From Allolobophora icterica (lineage: Eukaryota; Annelida; Clitellata; Crassiclitellata; Lumbricidae): 64,000 bases of DNA. Made by a program: the position numbers and the translations under genes. Below, piece by piece: positions 19,541 through 29,022 of the stretch. Within the stretch, counting starts at the first letter, position 1. Every line of letters begins with the position of its first letter. The stretch lies in the NCBI GenBank assembly GCA_963556255.1, contig OY744604.1, forward strand, positions 75,076,736 to 75,140,735, written 5' to 3'. Below the pieces are notes generated by a model. The model had not been told where the DNA came from. It saw only the letters and a program-made list of their open reading frames with translations, and did not search any database.

Positions 19541-20023
19541 ATGAAACTCTTACAACTGAAATCGTTAATGAAGGAACACGGAATAAAGTCGAGGTATATG
19601 AACAAACCCGAACTGCTACGAATACTCGTTGAGAAGGGTATTTTACCGGAATCAGAATTGCCTGAACCGGCGAAGGAGAAAAGGCAAGTATTACCTAAGC
19701 ACGAGTATTTAAAAACTATTAGAAATAATCCTATAAGCGTTGAAATCCGAGACAATCACACTAACATAGTCTTCGTCTTCCAATCGTTGTATAAGGCGAG
19801 TATGGCTTTTAAAATCTGTATCCCCACGCTGAAGGCTTATAATGGTAAAGTCTGGAGAGATCGATACGCAATTACGGTGTACGAGAGTAGCAGTAGTGAG
19901 GAGAGCAGCAGCAGTAGTGAGGAGGAGAGTACCGTCAGTGAGGAGAGCAGTAGTGAGGAGAGCAGTAGTAGTGAGGAGAGCAGTAGTAGTGAGGAGAGCA
20001 GTAGTAGTGAGGAGGAGAGCTAA
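19541..20023 (+). CDS. SAP/NUMOD1-like DNA-binding protein with Ser/Glu tail, 160 aa
   Basis: N-terminus KLLQLKSLMKEHGIKSRYMNKPELLRILVEKG resembles a SAP helix-extended-helix DNA-binding motif. Residues about 65-115 (FQSLYKASMAFKI, YNGKVWRDRY) resemble a NUMOD1-type motif found in homing endonucleases. The last 45 residues are almost only Ser and Glu from an AGTAGTGAGGAG coding repeat (about 19885-20020). The element 2 relative lacks this tail but has a Lys/Glu/Gln/Arg/Tyr repeat in the middle. Role unknown; DNA or chromatin binding is inferred. Confidence 0.65.
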   Translation: MKLLQLKSLMKEHGIKSRYMNKPELLRILVEKGILPESELPEPAKEKRQVLPKHEYLKTIRNNPISVEIRDNHTNIVFVFQSLYKASMAFKICIPTLKAYNGKVWRDRYAITVYESSSSEESSSSSEEESTVSEESSSEESSSSEESSSSEESSSSEEES

Positions 20024-20036
20024 ATCCAGGCCTTAC

Positions 20037-20072
20037 AGATACCTATCGCGTGTACTCGAATGATAGGTATCT
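20037..20072. terminator. 11-bp perfect hairpin between convergent genes
   Basis: AGATACCTATC (20037-20047) and GATAGGTATCT (20062-20072) pair perfectly with a 14-nt loop. It lies in the 71-bp gap between the SAP stop (+) and the fibre stop (-), where two transcription units collide, so a bidirectional 3'-end role is likely. Confidence 0.55.
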
Positions 20073-20094
20073 ACGGTTAACCTAGCTTATATCA

Positions 20095-21126
20095 CTAAGG
20101 TCGCAAGAATGCCGCTGAAAAGTCTCTAGCTATTATGGGTGTGGCGATGGACGAATAAACGAATATCTCGAGGTAATCGGTACCGGTTAGAAAAACTATA
20201 GTACTACCGGTTGAATTGTTATGCGCAATTCCCGTACCCCCTCCACCCGCAATTTGCATGTGCAACACCCCGTTTTTATACAGGAAGACGTTAGCATAAG
20301 CGGTATTACTCGCGCTACAAAATTCTATGTACGTCGTAACGATATAGTATCCGGCTTTACCAGGAGTGAAACGAGTCGGTCCTGTACTGTTATCACTACT
20401 ATCGGTATTGAATCTTACTCTATCGAAAGAAACTATTGTGTGAGTTGCAGCTATTATGGCTTGGTGAGATATAGTGTAAACGCTAAACGCGGGTCCGACT
20501 GCAGTCGTATCGACATATTTTTTAGTCGCTGCATCAGCAACACCGCGGGGATCGCGTAGGCCTGTAATGTACGCACCATGCATAAAGATGGGCTTATTCA
20601 CATTTATTTTAGACGGAGGCTTGCCATCCATTGACTTAACCATCTCTAAGACGGTTTCATCATTTATTCTAAAACGAAAGCCGTCCGTCGATTGCGATAT
20701 AATCGGTTGGTTTAATCGACCTTCTATTTTATTCGTGGTATTTCCTAAAAATATATTAAAATCTTTAGTTCCATCCAAATCCTTACATCCCATCGCCAGC
20801 GTGAGATCCCTGCCGATGCTTAAGAAAAGGTCGCCAGTCATGGTATCACCTGTTTTAGACACTTTCGAAGCAGTTCGTTCATCGTTGCGATTCGTTATCA
20901 AATCTATAGCTTGCCCTCGACTTAGAGCCTCATCCATTTCTGCTGTCGAAGCGTTCGTTGTAGGTAAACCTACGAGAAGATGACCGTTCATATTTAAATC
21001 AGCAACCATTTCGTTCGTTCCGTCTCGTTTTAGAAATGTATTACTCGCTTGAGATAGAGTAACGCCTCCACTCACTATTCTTTCAACCGATGGAGTATAG
21101 GTTCGTCCAAATTTATCAACGGGCAT
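20095..21126 (-). CDS. Fibre protein: phage-tail-fibre-like shaft with C1q-like head, 343 aa
   Basis: The N-terminal anchor MPVDKFG, SGGVTLSQASNTFLKRDGTN is shared with both fibres of element 2. The shaft carries phage tail-fibre signatures: SKTGDTMTGDLFL (about 90-102) and DAATKKYVD (198-206). Residues about 210-343 fit a C1q/TNF-like jelly-roll (AFSVY, TIVSFDRVRFNT, RFTPGKAGYYIVTTYIEF, final SAAFLRP). Inferred: trimeric receptor-binding spike with a C1q-like knob. Last gene of the PolB-protease-fibre unit. Confidence 0.8.
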   Translation of the reverse strand: MPVDKFGRTYTPSVERIVSGGVTLSQASNTFLKRDGTNEMVADLNMNGHLLVGLPTTNASTAEMDEALSRGQAIDLITNRNDERTASKVSKTGDTMTGDLFLSIGRDLTLAMGCKDLDGTKDFNIFLGNTTNKIEGRLNQPIISQSTDGFRFRINDETVLEMVKSMDGKPPSKINVNKPIFMHGAYITGLRDPRGVADAATKKYVDTTAVGPAFSVYTISHQAIIAATHTIVSFDRVRFNTDSSDNSTGPTRFTPGKAGYYIVTTYIEFCSASNTAYANVFLYKNGVLHMQIAGGGGTGIAHNNSTGSTIVFLTGTDYLEIFVYSSIATPIIARDFSAAFLRP

Positions 21127-21151
21127 GTTTTTGTATACACGATATAATTAT

Positions 21152-21577
21152 TTAACGTAATTCGTTTATAACTTCTTGAAATTTACAACCATCGTTGATC
21201 GTTTTCTTCAACACGTGCAGACATAAATGACCGCAAAACACTTGGCCGTCTTTTTGTATTCGCTCGCTGTTGTAAAGTAGCGGTCTTTGTAGATAGTTTA
21301 TTAATTCCGTAGGAGGAGGCAGTCCATAGCTGTCGAAATATATTTTCTCGCTGCCGTTCTTTAAAAAGCTGACCCAATGGTGACCCTCCCCATTAGAATC
21401 GTCTAGGTTTAATATTCCACACTCATTCCGTCTAGGTTTCTTCGGCAGCGCGTCTCGCATAAAAACTCCTCTAAAGTTCTTGATATTTAGTTTCTTCGCA
21501 GCATCCAATAATTCAAAATTCGTTAACGGATGATTTGGAAGAACTACGCCTTCGACATCGATTTGTTTAACGCTCAT
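21152..21577 (-). CDS. PRO: Adenain-like maturation cysteine protease, 141 aa
   Basis: Adenovirus-protease family. Catalytic His67 (GEGHHWVSF), Asp82 (YFDSYG), Gln108 (SERIQ, oxyanion hole) and Cys115 (VFCGHLC) are in the correct order and spacing. It would cleave capsid precursors during maturation. Element 2 has the same residues (60899-61345). The PolB stop codon lies inside the TATAAAATG-like start motif of this gene, so the two are tightly coupled. Confidence 0.93.
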   Translation of the reverse strand: MSVKQIDVEGVVLPNHPLTNFELLDAAKKLNIKNFRGVFMRDALPKKPRRNECGILNLDDSNGEGHHWVSFLKNGSEKIYFDSYGLPPPTELINYLQRPLLYNSERIQKDGQVFCGHLCLHVLKKTINDGCKFQEVINELR

Positions 21578-21578
21578 T

Positions 21579-24500
21579 TTATATTAGAGAATAATGTCCG
21601 TAGGCTAAAGTGTTGATGCCGTCTTCCATTATCACTCGTTTATCATCCTCCGCTGAAAGAGCCACCTTGTTGACTTCTTCGGTGTAGATTTCGTGAAGGT
21701 GGGATCGAATGACATTCATCTTTCTCGATTGTTCTCGTCTGGTGAACAAGCAGTCTCTATAATCTTCGTGAGTGATAGATTTCTTGACGACGCTCTTCTT
21801 AACGCCTTTACATTTCTTGTGATCTACCCCAGCCATCTTGTACGAGTACAACTTCGCCCTTAAACCTACAAACTGTTCGATCTGTTTACCCGCTACCTCG
21901 TCTTTAAACATACCAATAACCTTTTTATTGATCCCAGTTTCTATACCCGATGGATGGTTCTTAGGATAGTCGCTAGTGTCAAACCTACTTCTAATGTCAG
22001 GAGCTATATCGGCGTAGAAGTCTTCGGTCTTAATTTCGTAAGCTAGAGAATCCGTATCCGTAAAAAGTAACTTTGCTCTATCTTCATACTTTTTCTTGAT
22101 GTAATTATAATGAAATTCATACATTATCGTCTTGCTCAAGTCTAAAATAGACATACCGAGATATATAGGCTTGTTGTAATATAGTTTCGTACGTTTCATA
22201 TGAATGGCGATTAGGTTTTCGTCAAAAATAGTTCGAGTGTCGTAGCTCGTTTTCGCCGCTAGTTTTATAGCTTGCTTCTCGCTGGAAACTAGTTTTATGT
22301 CTACTCGAGATTCTATATTTTCACAAGTCTTCCCAAACACACTATTATTCATTAGTTTGAAAAAGTCTTTCTCGAAATCGTTGGTGGCTCTGGTCCTCAG
22401 GTTGGTATTTAGATCGATATATTTTTTCAACCAGGCACTTTCTTCAAACTTAATTCCACGATGAATTTTGGTTATCTTCAAGCCTAAGCTTTCATACAGC
22501 TTTAGATTTTCGTAATGGACTATGTACTTTACTTTATCGTTCAGGTTTGGAATGAGTTTAGGCACAGTTGAAGATTCGGGTGTAATATTCTCAGGGGCAA
22601 GAGGGTAGTCGTTGTGAAGATCGTGTAAATCTCTATGATATTCCAAGTCCACTTCTAATATACTCGGCGTTGATCTCCAGTCGTTTAGCTCATCATTACC
22701 CATCCACCGAAACCCGTGAGTTGGTAGATTCTTACACATCGCCCCTCCATACAAATTGTTAGCGTCTAAATAGGTTATAAATGATGAAGGCTTGCTGTCA
22801 TCAAACGAGGGTATGTACTTATTGTTTGCCTGCCCATAACGATGTGAAATTGTACTAACACCGCCTCTTATCCCGTGTTTAACCATTAGTATCATATCAT
22901 AATCGCTCAACAACTCCAACTCTACTCCAGTCAACTTTAATGCGGCGTCCCAAGCAAGCCCTGGAGAAGTATAATACCAAGCGGGGTCTAGACCATAGTT
23001 CTCGCAGCACACGTCTCTAAAATTCTCAAAGACATCGGCGAGCAGGAGAACATCGGACAGGTTATATAAATCGTGGTATTCTCTAAACGTTTTAAATCCG
23101 AATTCATTCCATACCACTCGTGCGTGGTTGTAGTCTTCGTCGCTAATGTCCGAGTCGTTAAGTCTCGAATAGAATGCTGACTTCGGTGGTAGTTCTGTTT
23201 CGTTCAATCGATCGATAGAATGGACGTAATCGTAAGGATACGCTCCTTTTCGAAGCAAGAGATCGAGCTGATTACCAGAGTAGTGCTTGCTTATATTTTT
23301 ACACTGGTCTTTGCTTAGGTTCCTCGATAAAGCGTCGAGACTCGAAGCCATAAATCGAAAACTATCGATGAAACGTAATTCGCGTTTAACCTCTACTTCC
23401 TTATCTTCTTTACCCACAAACTTATCAACCACAACTTCTCTGCTGAATGAGATGTACTTTTCTTCGTTGCAAGGAATGCAGTTAATCTTTTCGTTATCAT
23501 CGCCTCGTAATTTCTTTACGAATAAATGACTGTCGTATCCGGATAAATTATGTAGCAGTACTGGGATAAACTTAGGGACTCTATAACGTAGATTACAAAT
23601 GTTATGAGCGGCCCCTCTATATTTTCCGGTTAAATGACAGTGATCTCGAACTCGATCATCGCCTAGTTTGCCTTCGCAAATGTGGCAAACAGTAGCCGAG
23701 TCGTATAGCTCCTTGTCTTCCTTCCCGAATATCATGTCTTTTGGAAATTTAAATCGCTTGTAAATATCTTTTATATCGTCTATGAGAGTGTCTATGAATA
23801 TCTGCGCTACATCATCGTCTTCGTTCTTCGCTGTGAACATTACCGGGGCTTTCGAATATAAGTCATCGTCGAAACATTTTATGTAATAACAGAAAGAACT
23901 TGGAACGTGTCTTTGGTATTTGTTGGTGTAGGACGTGTTGGGATCTGGTTGACAAGTGTCTATAGGCTTAATAAAACTTTCGAAATCGGCGTAAACTACA
24001 AAGGGGACTCTCATCTTTCTATAATAATTTCTAAAACTCAACATAGTTCCCGGTTCTGGAAGTTCTATCTTTTGCGCCTCGTGTTGGGAACAGTACTCGG
24101 TGTGTCTAGTAAGGTATTCTATTCGTGTATAACCGGTTAAACATCTTTTGCAATAGTACATCGAACTATGGTTATGTTCCGTTCGTGTCGACATCAATCT
24201 GTTAAAGTTCTTTATCCAACAATAATGCTTCTTTTCTCCTTCAGAAATGAGTAATAGATCCACACACCGATCGTTCTCATGCTTTGATAAATATAGTGGG
24301 AACAGATTAACATCTATCTCGTATCCAAAAACATTAATACTAACATTATTATTCCTCTCAAACTTACTTATCACGTTAGCATCCGCTGCTACTGGGAATT
24401 CGATGCCGGACCAATTAAGTTCCTCAGACTGCTTGATTAATTCTTTCGTAATTCTTTCCGAATCTCTCACAACAGGGTTTAATGCTCTCGTTACGCACCA

Positions 24501-25400
24501 CTTGAAACATTCTTCGTCTTCGTTCTTCATATTAATAATTCCCTTTTTACTCGCCAAACATTTCGGTAGTGGAATGTAAGAACTACCTTTCAGCGGTTTA
24601 TAAACAACCGTGTTGATTTCTAATTTTTGAACCGCTCTGAGTCGCCAGTTGCTGCCGCGCATCTGGAAGGTAGCCATCGACTCAATAATTTTATCTTTCG
24701 CGTTGTTATAAATTTCGTTTACATCGGTGGAGTCTAGAATCACCTCAGTCCTTGAAACGAATGGAAAATCTTTGGAATCTACTTCTCCAGTCTTCATGTC
24801 AACGCGCTCCATTGTGCAGGTAAGGACAAAGTTGGTTTTTGTCTGACGATTTTTTAACAACAAGTCGACCGCCTGTGCTCGAACGGTGTTAAGAAAAGAT
24901 GTGGCATCGATACCCTTAGCCCCCTCTACCGCGTATTGTTTCGTGAAGCCCTTGATGGCCGAAGCCGTTTGATGAATTTCAAACTTTGGTTTATTAATTA
25001 GTTTCCTAAAACATGAAGTAATTTTTGTTTGCATTACCCCAAATTTCTCCTTTACGATTTTCATCGGTTGCTTAGGTATGTTCCTTTCAATCGCCTTAGC
25101 ACACGTATTAATCGCTGACATAGTTTTGTCGTATACTTTGCCTGCTGTTGGGATTGGTGCGGATGCTTGTGTTGGGATTGGTGCGGGTGCTTGTGTTGGG
25201 ATTGGTGCGGGTGCTTGTGTTGGGATTGGTGCGGGTGCTTGTGTTGGGATTGGTGTAAAATGTGAGGGAATTAGCGTTTGAGTCTCGTTAGCTTTAATTT
25301 TAGCTATCAACTCCGCTTTTCGCAGTCGCGTATATCCAACCAAGCCGCTCTGCTTGGCGATTTTTCTTAATTCGATAACAGTATTCTTCGAGTATTCCAT
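21579..25400 (-). CDS. POLB: Family B DNA polymerase (protein-primed type) with SAP-like N-terminus, 1273 aa
   Basis: Replicates the element. SAP-like N-terminus (1-38); TQAPAPIP repeats (about 52-84). Exonuclease motifs: YADFES (D472, E474), HNLSGYDSH (about 617-625), YHDLYNLSDVLLLAD (about 775-789). Zinc segment CHIC...DHCHLTGK...HNICN (572-602), endonuclease VII-like. Polymerase motifs: A DANNLYGGAM (879-888), B KLMNNSVFGKT (1015-1025), C DTDS (1115-1118). Motif A has GG where element 2 has the usual GW. The frame is intact. Starts in ATATAAAATGG, 244 bp from the right end of the element. Protein priming is inferred from the family. Confidence 0.96.
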   Translation of the reverse strand: MEYSKNTVIELRKIAKQSGLVGYTRLRKAELIAKIKANETQTLIPSHFTPIPTQAPAPIPTQAPAPIPTQAPAPIPTQASAPIPTAGKVYDKTMSAINTCAKAIERNIPKQPMKIVKEKFGVMQTKITSCFRKLINKPKFEIHQTASAIKGFTKQYAVEGAKGIDATSFLNTVRAQAVDLLLKNRQTKTNFVLTCTMERVDMKTGEVDSKDFPFVSRTEVILDSTDVNEIYNNAKDKIIESMATFQMRGSNWRLRAVQKLEINTVVYKPLKGSSYIPLPKCLASKKGIINMKNEDEECFKWCVTRALNPVVRDSERITKELIKQSEELNWSGIEFPVAADANVISKFERNNNVSINVFGYEIDVNLFPLYLSKHENDRCVDLLLISEGEKKHYCWIKNFNRLMSTRTEHNHSSMYYCKRCLTGYTRIEYLTRHTEYCSQHEAQKIELPEPGTMLSFRNYYRKMRVPFVVYADFESFIKPIDTCQPDPNTSYTNKYQRHVPSSFCYYIKCFDDDLYSKAPVMFTAKNEDDDVAQIFIDTLIDDIKDIYKRFKFPKDMIFGKEDKELYDSATVCHICEGKLGDDRVRDHCHLTGKYRGAAHNICNLRYRVPKFIPVLLHNLSGYDSHLFVKKLRGDDNEKINCIPCNEEKYISFSREVVVDKFVGKEDKEVEVKRELRFIDSFRFMASSLDALSRNLSKDQCKNISKHYSGNQLDLLLRKGAYPYDYVHSIDRLNETELPPKSAFYSRLNDSDISDEDYNHARVVWNEFGFKTFREYHDLYNLSDVLLLADVFENFRDVCCENYGLDPAWYYTSPGLAWDAALKLTGVELELLSDYDMILMVKHGIRGGVSTISHRYGQANNKYIPSFDDSKPSSFITYLDANNLYGGAMCKNLPTHGFRWMGNDELNDWRSTPSILEVDLEYHRDLHDLHNDYPLAPENITPESSTVPKLIPNLNDKVKYIVHYENLKLYESLGLKITKIHRGIKFEESAWLKKYIDLNTNLRTRATNDFEKDFFKLMNNSVFGKTCENIESRVDIKLVSSEKQAIKLAAKTSYDTRTIFDENLIAIHMKRTKLYYNKPIYLGMSILDLSKTIMYEFHYNYIKKKYEDRAKLLFTDTDSLAYEIKTEDFYADIAPDIRSRFDTSDYPKNHPSGIETGINKKVIGMFKDEVAGKQIEQFVGLRAKLYSYKMAGVDHKKCKGVKKSVVKKSITHEDYRDCLFTRREQSRKMNVIRSHLHEIYTEEVNKVALSAEDDKRVIMEDGINTLAYGHYSLI
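25138..25257 (-). repeat. 24-bp coding minisatellite in PolB
   Basis: Tandem units reading GGTGCGGGTGCTTGTGTTGG on the plus strand encode the TQAPAPIP repeats in the PolB N-terminal linker. Nearly identical copies indicate recent expansion. Absent from element 2. Confidence 0.9.
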
Positions 25401-25508
25401 TTTATATTAGGGTGGTATGCCTTTAAGCTGTTTTAAGAAAATATTTTCTTAGGTTTTATATGTGTTCGAAGGATTAGCGTGTACCGAGAACTCGGTTGGT
25501 TTACTTGA
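25401..25508 (-). promoter_or_regulatory. PolB upstream region with perfect palindrome
   Basis: The 108 bp between PolB start and right TIR contain TAATATAAAATGG at the start and a perfect 16-bp palindrome AAGAAAATATTTTCTT at 25435-25450, a candidate regulator-binding or origin site. Confidence 0.45.
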
Positions 25509-25644
25509 CCCGTGTCTATAGGTTCGTGCATGGCGGGGATGTTTCATCCATTGCTATAGGTGAGTAGGCGATTTTGAACCTAGTAGGTAGGGATTCGAAG
25601 CCTGTATTGGTCAAATGCGCTAGCTGCCGATCTTTCTATCTACT
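25509..25644 (-). repeat. Right terminal inverted repeat of element 1
   Basis: Inverse of 11090-11225, ending GCCGATCTTTCTATCTACT. Confidence 0.95.
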
Positions 25645-25650
25645 GACATT
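25645..25650 (+). repeat. 6-bp target site duplication, right (gacatt)
   Basis: Identical to 11084-11089. Confidence 0.95.
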
Positions 25651-28600
25651 AGTTGTGACCCATGTGAGCTCTTCGTAGGCTCTATCTCTTATATAATTTC
25701 TCAGCTTTGTGTGTCCGTCGTTAGAAAAACGTTTTGCAATGTTCTATTCCTGACAGGCCTTATGTGGCTATGTGTGTCTACGTGAATGTTTGCAAATATT
25801 GCGACAAATGCTTGGCTACTATTTTTATAAATGCGTTATTTTCTGTTTAAAAATTATAATTAGCTTAAAATCAATCGTGTTTTGAAAATGCTACAAACTC
25901 GTTCACAACGCATTTTGCAACAGATGCCACGTCGGAGCTGATTCGAACGTTATTCACCTGATATCGAATACTACTAATCAAGTTTATGTGGATGTATGAA
26001 CAGGATTTACCTGCTGGCTTTCATGCCGGAAACGCCACTCAAAGCGTTGCTGTTTTTAAAACGTCATATAATATATAGATATATATAAATATATATGTAT
26101 ATATGACATATGCAATAAACTACAGTACAACGCAAGCAATATGTTCTGATATGTTCTGATTACAAAACCACATGACCAGTTTCTGCATTGTGGCGGTCAT
26201 TAATGCCTACTGTTACTACCAACCTGCCAATGAACAGTTGATGGAGCCCATATGGGCCCTGCCGCCCTAAATTGGTCCCGTATAGATATATTGGTCTATA
26301 ACAGGCCCTGTCTGGTATGATAGCAGGGTTAGTATAATGATAAAATGCGTGCTTTATGTTGTTTCTCGTAAAATAATATACAGAAAATATTTATTTAAAC
26401 TGAATTGTTTCCTGACGCAGCTTCAGGGTAGCTATGGCGAACTAAACATTTGTGTGGCCATTTGTTCATAAGGCCGCAGTTCAAAGCATACAATTTCAAA
26501 TTGATCTGCGGGAGAGTGTCAGCTGCATCTTCACCACAGGCAGAAAAGCACATCCTCCACCCATCTGACTTTAGATGGAACACACAATTTCCTCATGAAG
26601 CCCGTTGAGTTTGAACGTTTACCCTGCGATGTACATGTAGGCCTATGCATGTATTTAGATAGAAACTTACTCTAGTGCCTATAGGCAGTATCTGAAGACG
26701 GTGCCTACCAGCGCCAGCCTAAATAATGTAAAAGCCAATAAGAACAAAGAGTTGATCAATTAGCGAAAAGTGAGCAGATAACTAAAAACCCAGCACTGGC
26801 CAGTTCCCGCAGACACCTAAACCCCAACCAACCCAGACTGTCATTCGAAGCTGACAGTAAACGCCAGTTTCTGAGTTCTTTGACTTCGTAGCGGAGGGGA
26901 AGAAGAACAAAGGCAGAGGACGAGGTTCACCATACACTGAGCACAGAACGAATGTACTCTTCGGAACCACCTTTACAAGAAGGTCCTAATATTGTATCTA
27001 CCTAGAAAGATAAGGAATAGTAATATTCTAATTAATGAGTGCTGTGATAGTAGATCTTACAACCTGAGTACTGCGATAGTAGTTCTTACAACCTGGAAGA
27101 ACTAAGGGACTTGACCTCGAATAGGAAGCAATGGAGAATGTTTATCATGACGATCGCTAGAGCTCCAAGAGCTGAGAGCACAAGGTGACAAGGTGATAGT
27201 AACTAGATCTGGTATGTTCATGAATTTGAAGGAACAATTAATATTTATAACTCTGTCAGACGACTGGCCTCTTGGTTCAGGACAAGTCTACCGATGTAAT
27301 TGGTCCTTTCCCTGTCTATGCTGTCGGGTGCTAAGCAAAATATATTGTTGTTCGAGAGCTTATCACGACAATATCTCACTCATTCAGTCACTCATATTTG
27401 CTAATATCCTGCACTCTTCCATGTAGTACTTACAACTGCTAAGCAGAATAGAATATAGTTGTTTGAAAATCATCGTAGAGAAATAGTTAAACTTCTGCTG
27501 ACCAGTCATTCTACAAAGATGTCTAATGCGGTCTGTGATCTACCGACTGGCGATGTTTGAAGGTGTTTAGAGTCCCTAGTAACTGTTTCCTTGGAGCCCA
27601 TTTCATTGTCGTATATTATTCTCAGGTCAAAACAATGATGAGTATCAACTCAGCAGCTGTTGTATTTATACTGTTTAATTAAATAAGTCTCGAACATCGC
27701 CTAGAGCGTTGCCTAACGCGACAAAATGACTTGTCCATTACTGAACACTGCATTATTGAGTAGCCATTAACCATACTTTCAGGTGGCGTTGAAATTGGGA
27801 TTATTTAATCCTCTGCACACCTAAAACAAAAGAGACCCCCTGATTTTTGATTTAATGCATGTGCATTTATGATACTTGTATTGGGAGCCAAACAACACCC
27901 AGCAAACTCTAAAAGTAAGCACCGAGTGGGTTTTCCATTCCTTTGCTTAATGAAGACAACATTACGACCAGTTTTGCAAATATAATAGCAAGACCTACAT
28001 AAGTGACCCATTCCCAATGTCCTGGCTTAAACCCACTTTTCCACGAAATCCAACAGCAGAGCCGGCCTTAGGGGCGTGCGAACCGTACGGTCACAAGGGG
28101 CCCGCAACATAGGGTGCACGAAAATGTCACAAAAAATTACCATGAACAAGACACCCCAATAATAATAATAATATAGTTTCGATTAAACTTTCTCTTGTCA
28201 ATAAAAAATGTCAACTTCCTCTATATCGAAGAATTCTCGTGTATACTTAAATTTGACACGTTGTACTTGTTAACGCTCTACTAATAAACTGATTAGCAAT
28301 GAAAAACAATTTGGCTTGTTCATGAGTTCATTAGCAAGATCTTTAATTCACAAAATACTGCATTCGACCTACACCATCAAACTACACTGTATGAAAAATG
28401 AGTTTGAAATTTGATCTACATTGTGGTGAAACATGATTTATAAACTATTATTCTGCGGTATACAACGCACGCAGGTCATGCTGTATGGCTGATCTACATG
28501 TAGTTAAATTACTCGATCAATATTTTCCCGAGTGAAGCAATTTCCAGGTTTTTCCCTGCAGTCCTCAGATTACAAATAGCGTCGGTTTGTCGCTGCAAGC

Positions 28601-28719
28601 GACAGATCATCAGTTGTACCACTGCTACGTTTGAAGCATTAGCGCTGTTGAATTACAAGCGAATTTAGAGAAGTTTAGCTTAAGGAGATTATAAGACCAG
28701 CAAATAGCATCAAAGCAGA
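25651..28719. other. Gene-free flank; 25750-26980 is a duplicated block
   Basis: No gene seen. Bases about 25750-26780 align with about 35800-36843 (for example TTTCCTGACGCAGCTTCAGG, GAGTTGATCAATTAGCGAAAA), the continuation of the tandem duplication beyond the insertions in copy A. The TATATA-rich tract at 26068-26105 is simple sequence. Confidence 0.65.
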
Positions 28720-29022
28720 ATGATGCGATCCACTTTCTATCTGTTTTTAATGTCTGCGATCTGTCGATATGGAGAAACTTCTGCAGCTGTAACAAGCCAT
28801 TTCGTGGCTTCCTTCTCATGTAGTGGAGAAACACTTTGTGCCACTGATGTTCCCACTGAAGAAATGTTTGCATTCAGCTTAGTTAGTTGTAGAATCCAAT
28901 GCGTAACTAATCCGCATTGTCTTCAGTTTAACTACATTAAAACGCTGTCGATATGTCAGTTGTATCATTTTGTACCATCATCATTTGCTGCAACTGAAAA
29001 CTGTGTTGGATACGCACCTCTG
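28720..29022 (+). CDS. PAN-Ig-CTLD gene exon 1: signal peptide and PAN/apple-like domain (copy B)
   Basis: The ATG at 28720 opens a signal peptide (MMRSTFYLFLMSAIC, then ETSAA) and a small cysteine-rich domain with C-x8-C-x3/4-C spacing around SCRIQCVTNPHCLQFNY and ICQLY, as in PAN/apple modules. It ends in phase 0 at CTG before a GTATGT donor (29023). The four exons join without frame conflict into 362 residues: signal, PAN, Ig, C-type lectin. This predicts a secreted adhesion or recognition protein. Confidence 0.75.

Larger units (their letters stand above)
11090..25644. mobile_element. Polinton/Maverick (adintovirus-like) element 1, complete
   Basis: A 14,555-bp element with 136-bp TIRs starting AG, a 6-bp target duplication, and a full Polinton gene set: integrase, PolB, packaging ATPase, adenain-like protease, jelly-roll capsid proteins and fibre. 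Gene order from the left: ssDNA-binding-like (-), integrase (-), zinc ribbon-PLA2 (-), then ATPase, penton, pX-like, dUTPase-like, two-TM, DUF8207-like, small basic, MCP and SAP (+), then fibre, protease and PolB (-). Apart from the PLA2/integrase frame change, every ORF is open, so it looks recently active. Such elements are regarded both as self-synthesising transposons and as integrated viruses. Confidence 0.97.

Noticed and set aside
28059..28110. CAGAGCCGGCCTTAGGGGC as a hAT terminus
   Set aside because: Matches a hAT-like end but no partner end or target duplication was found.
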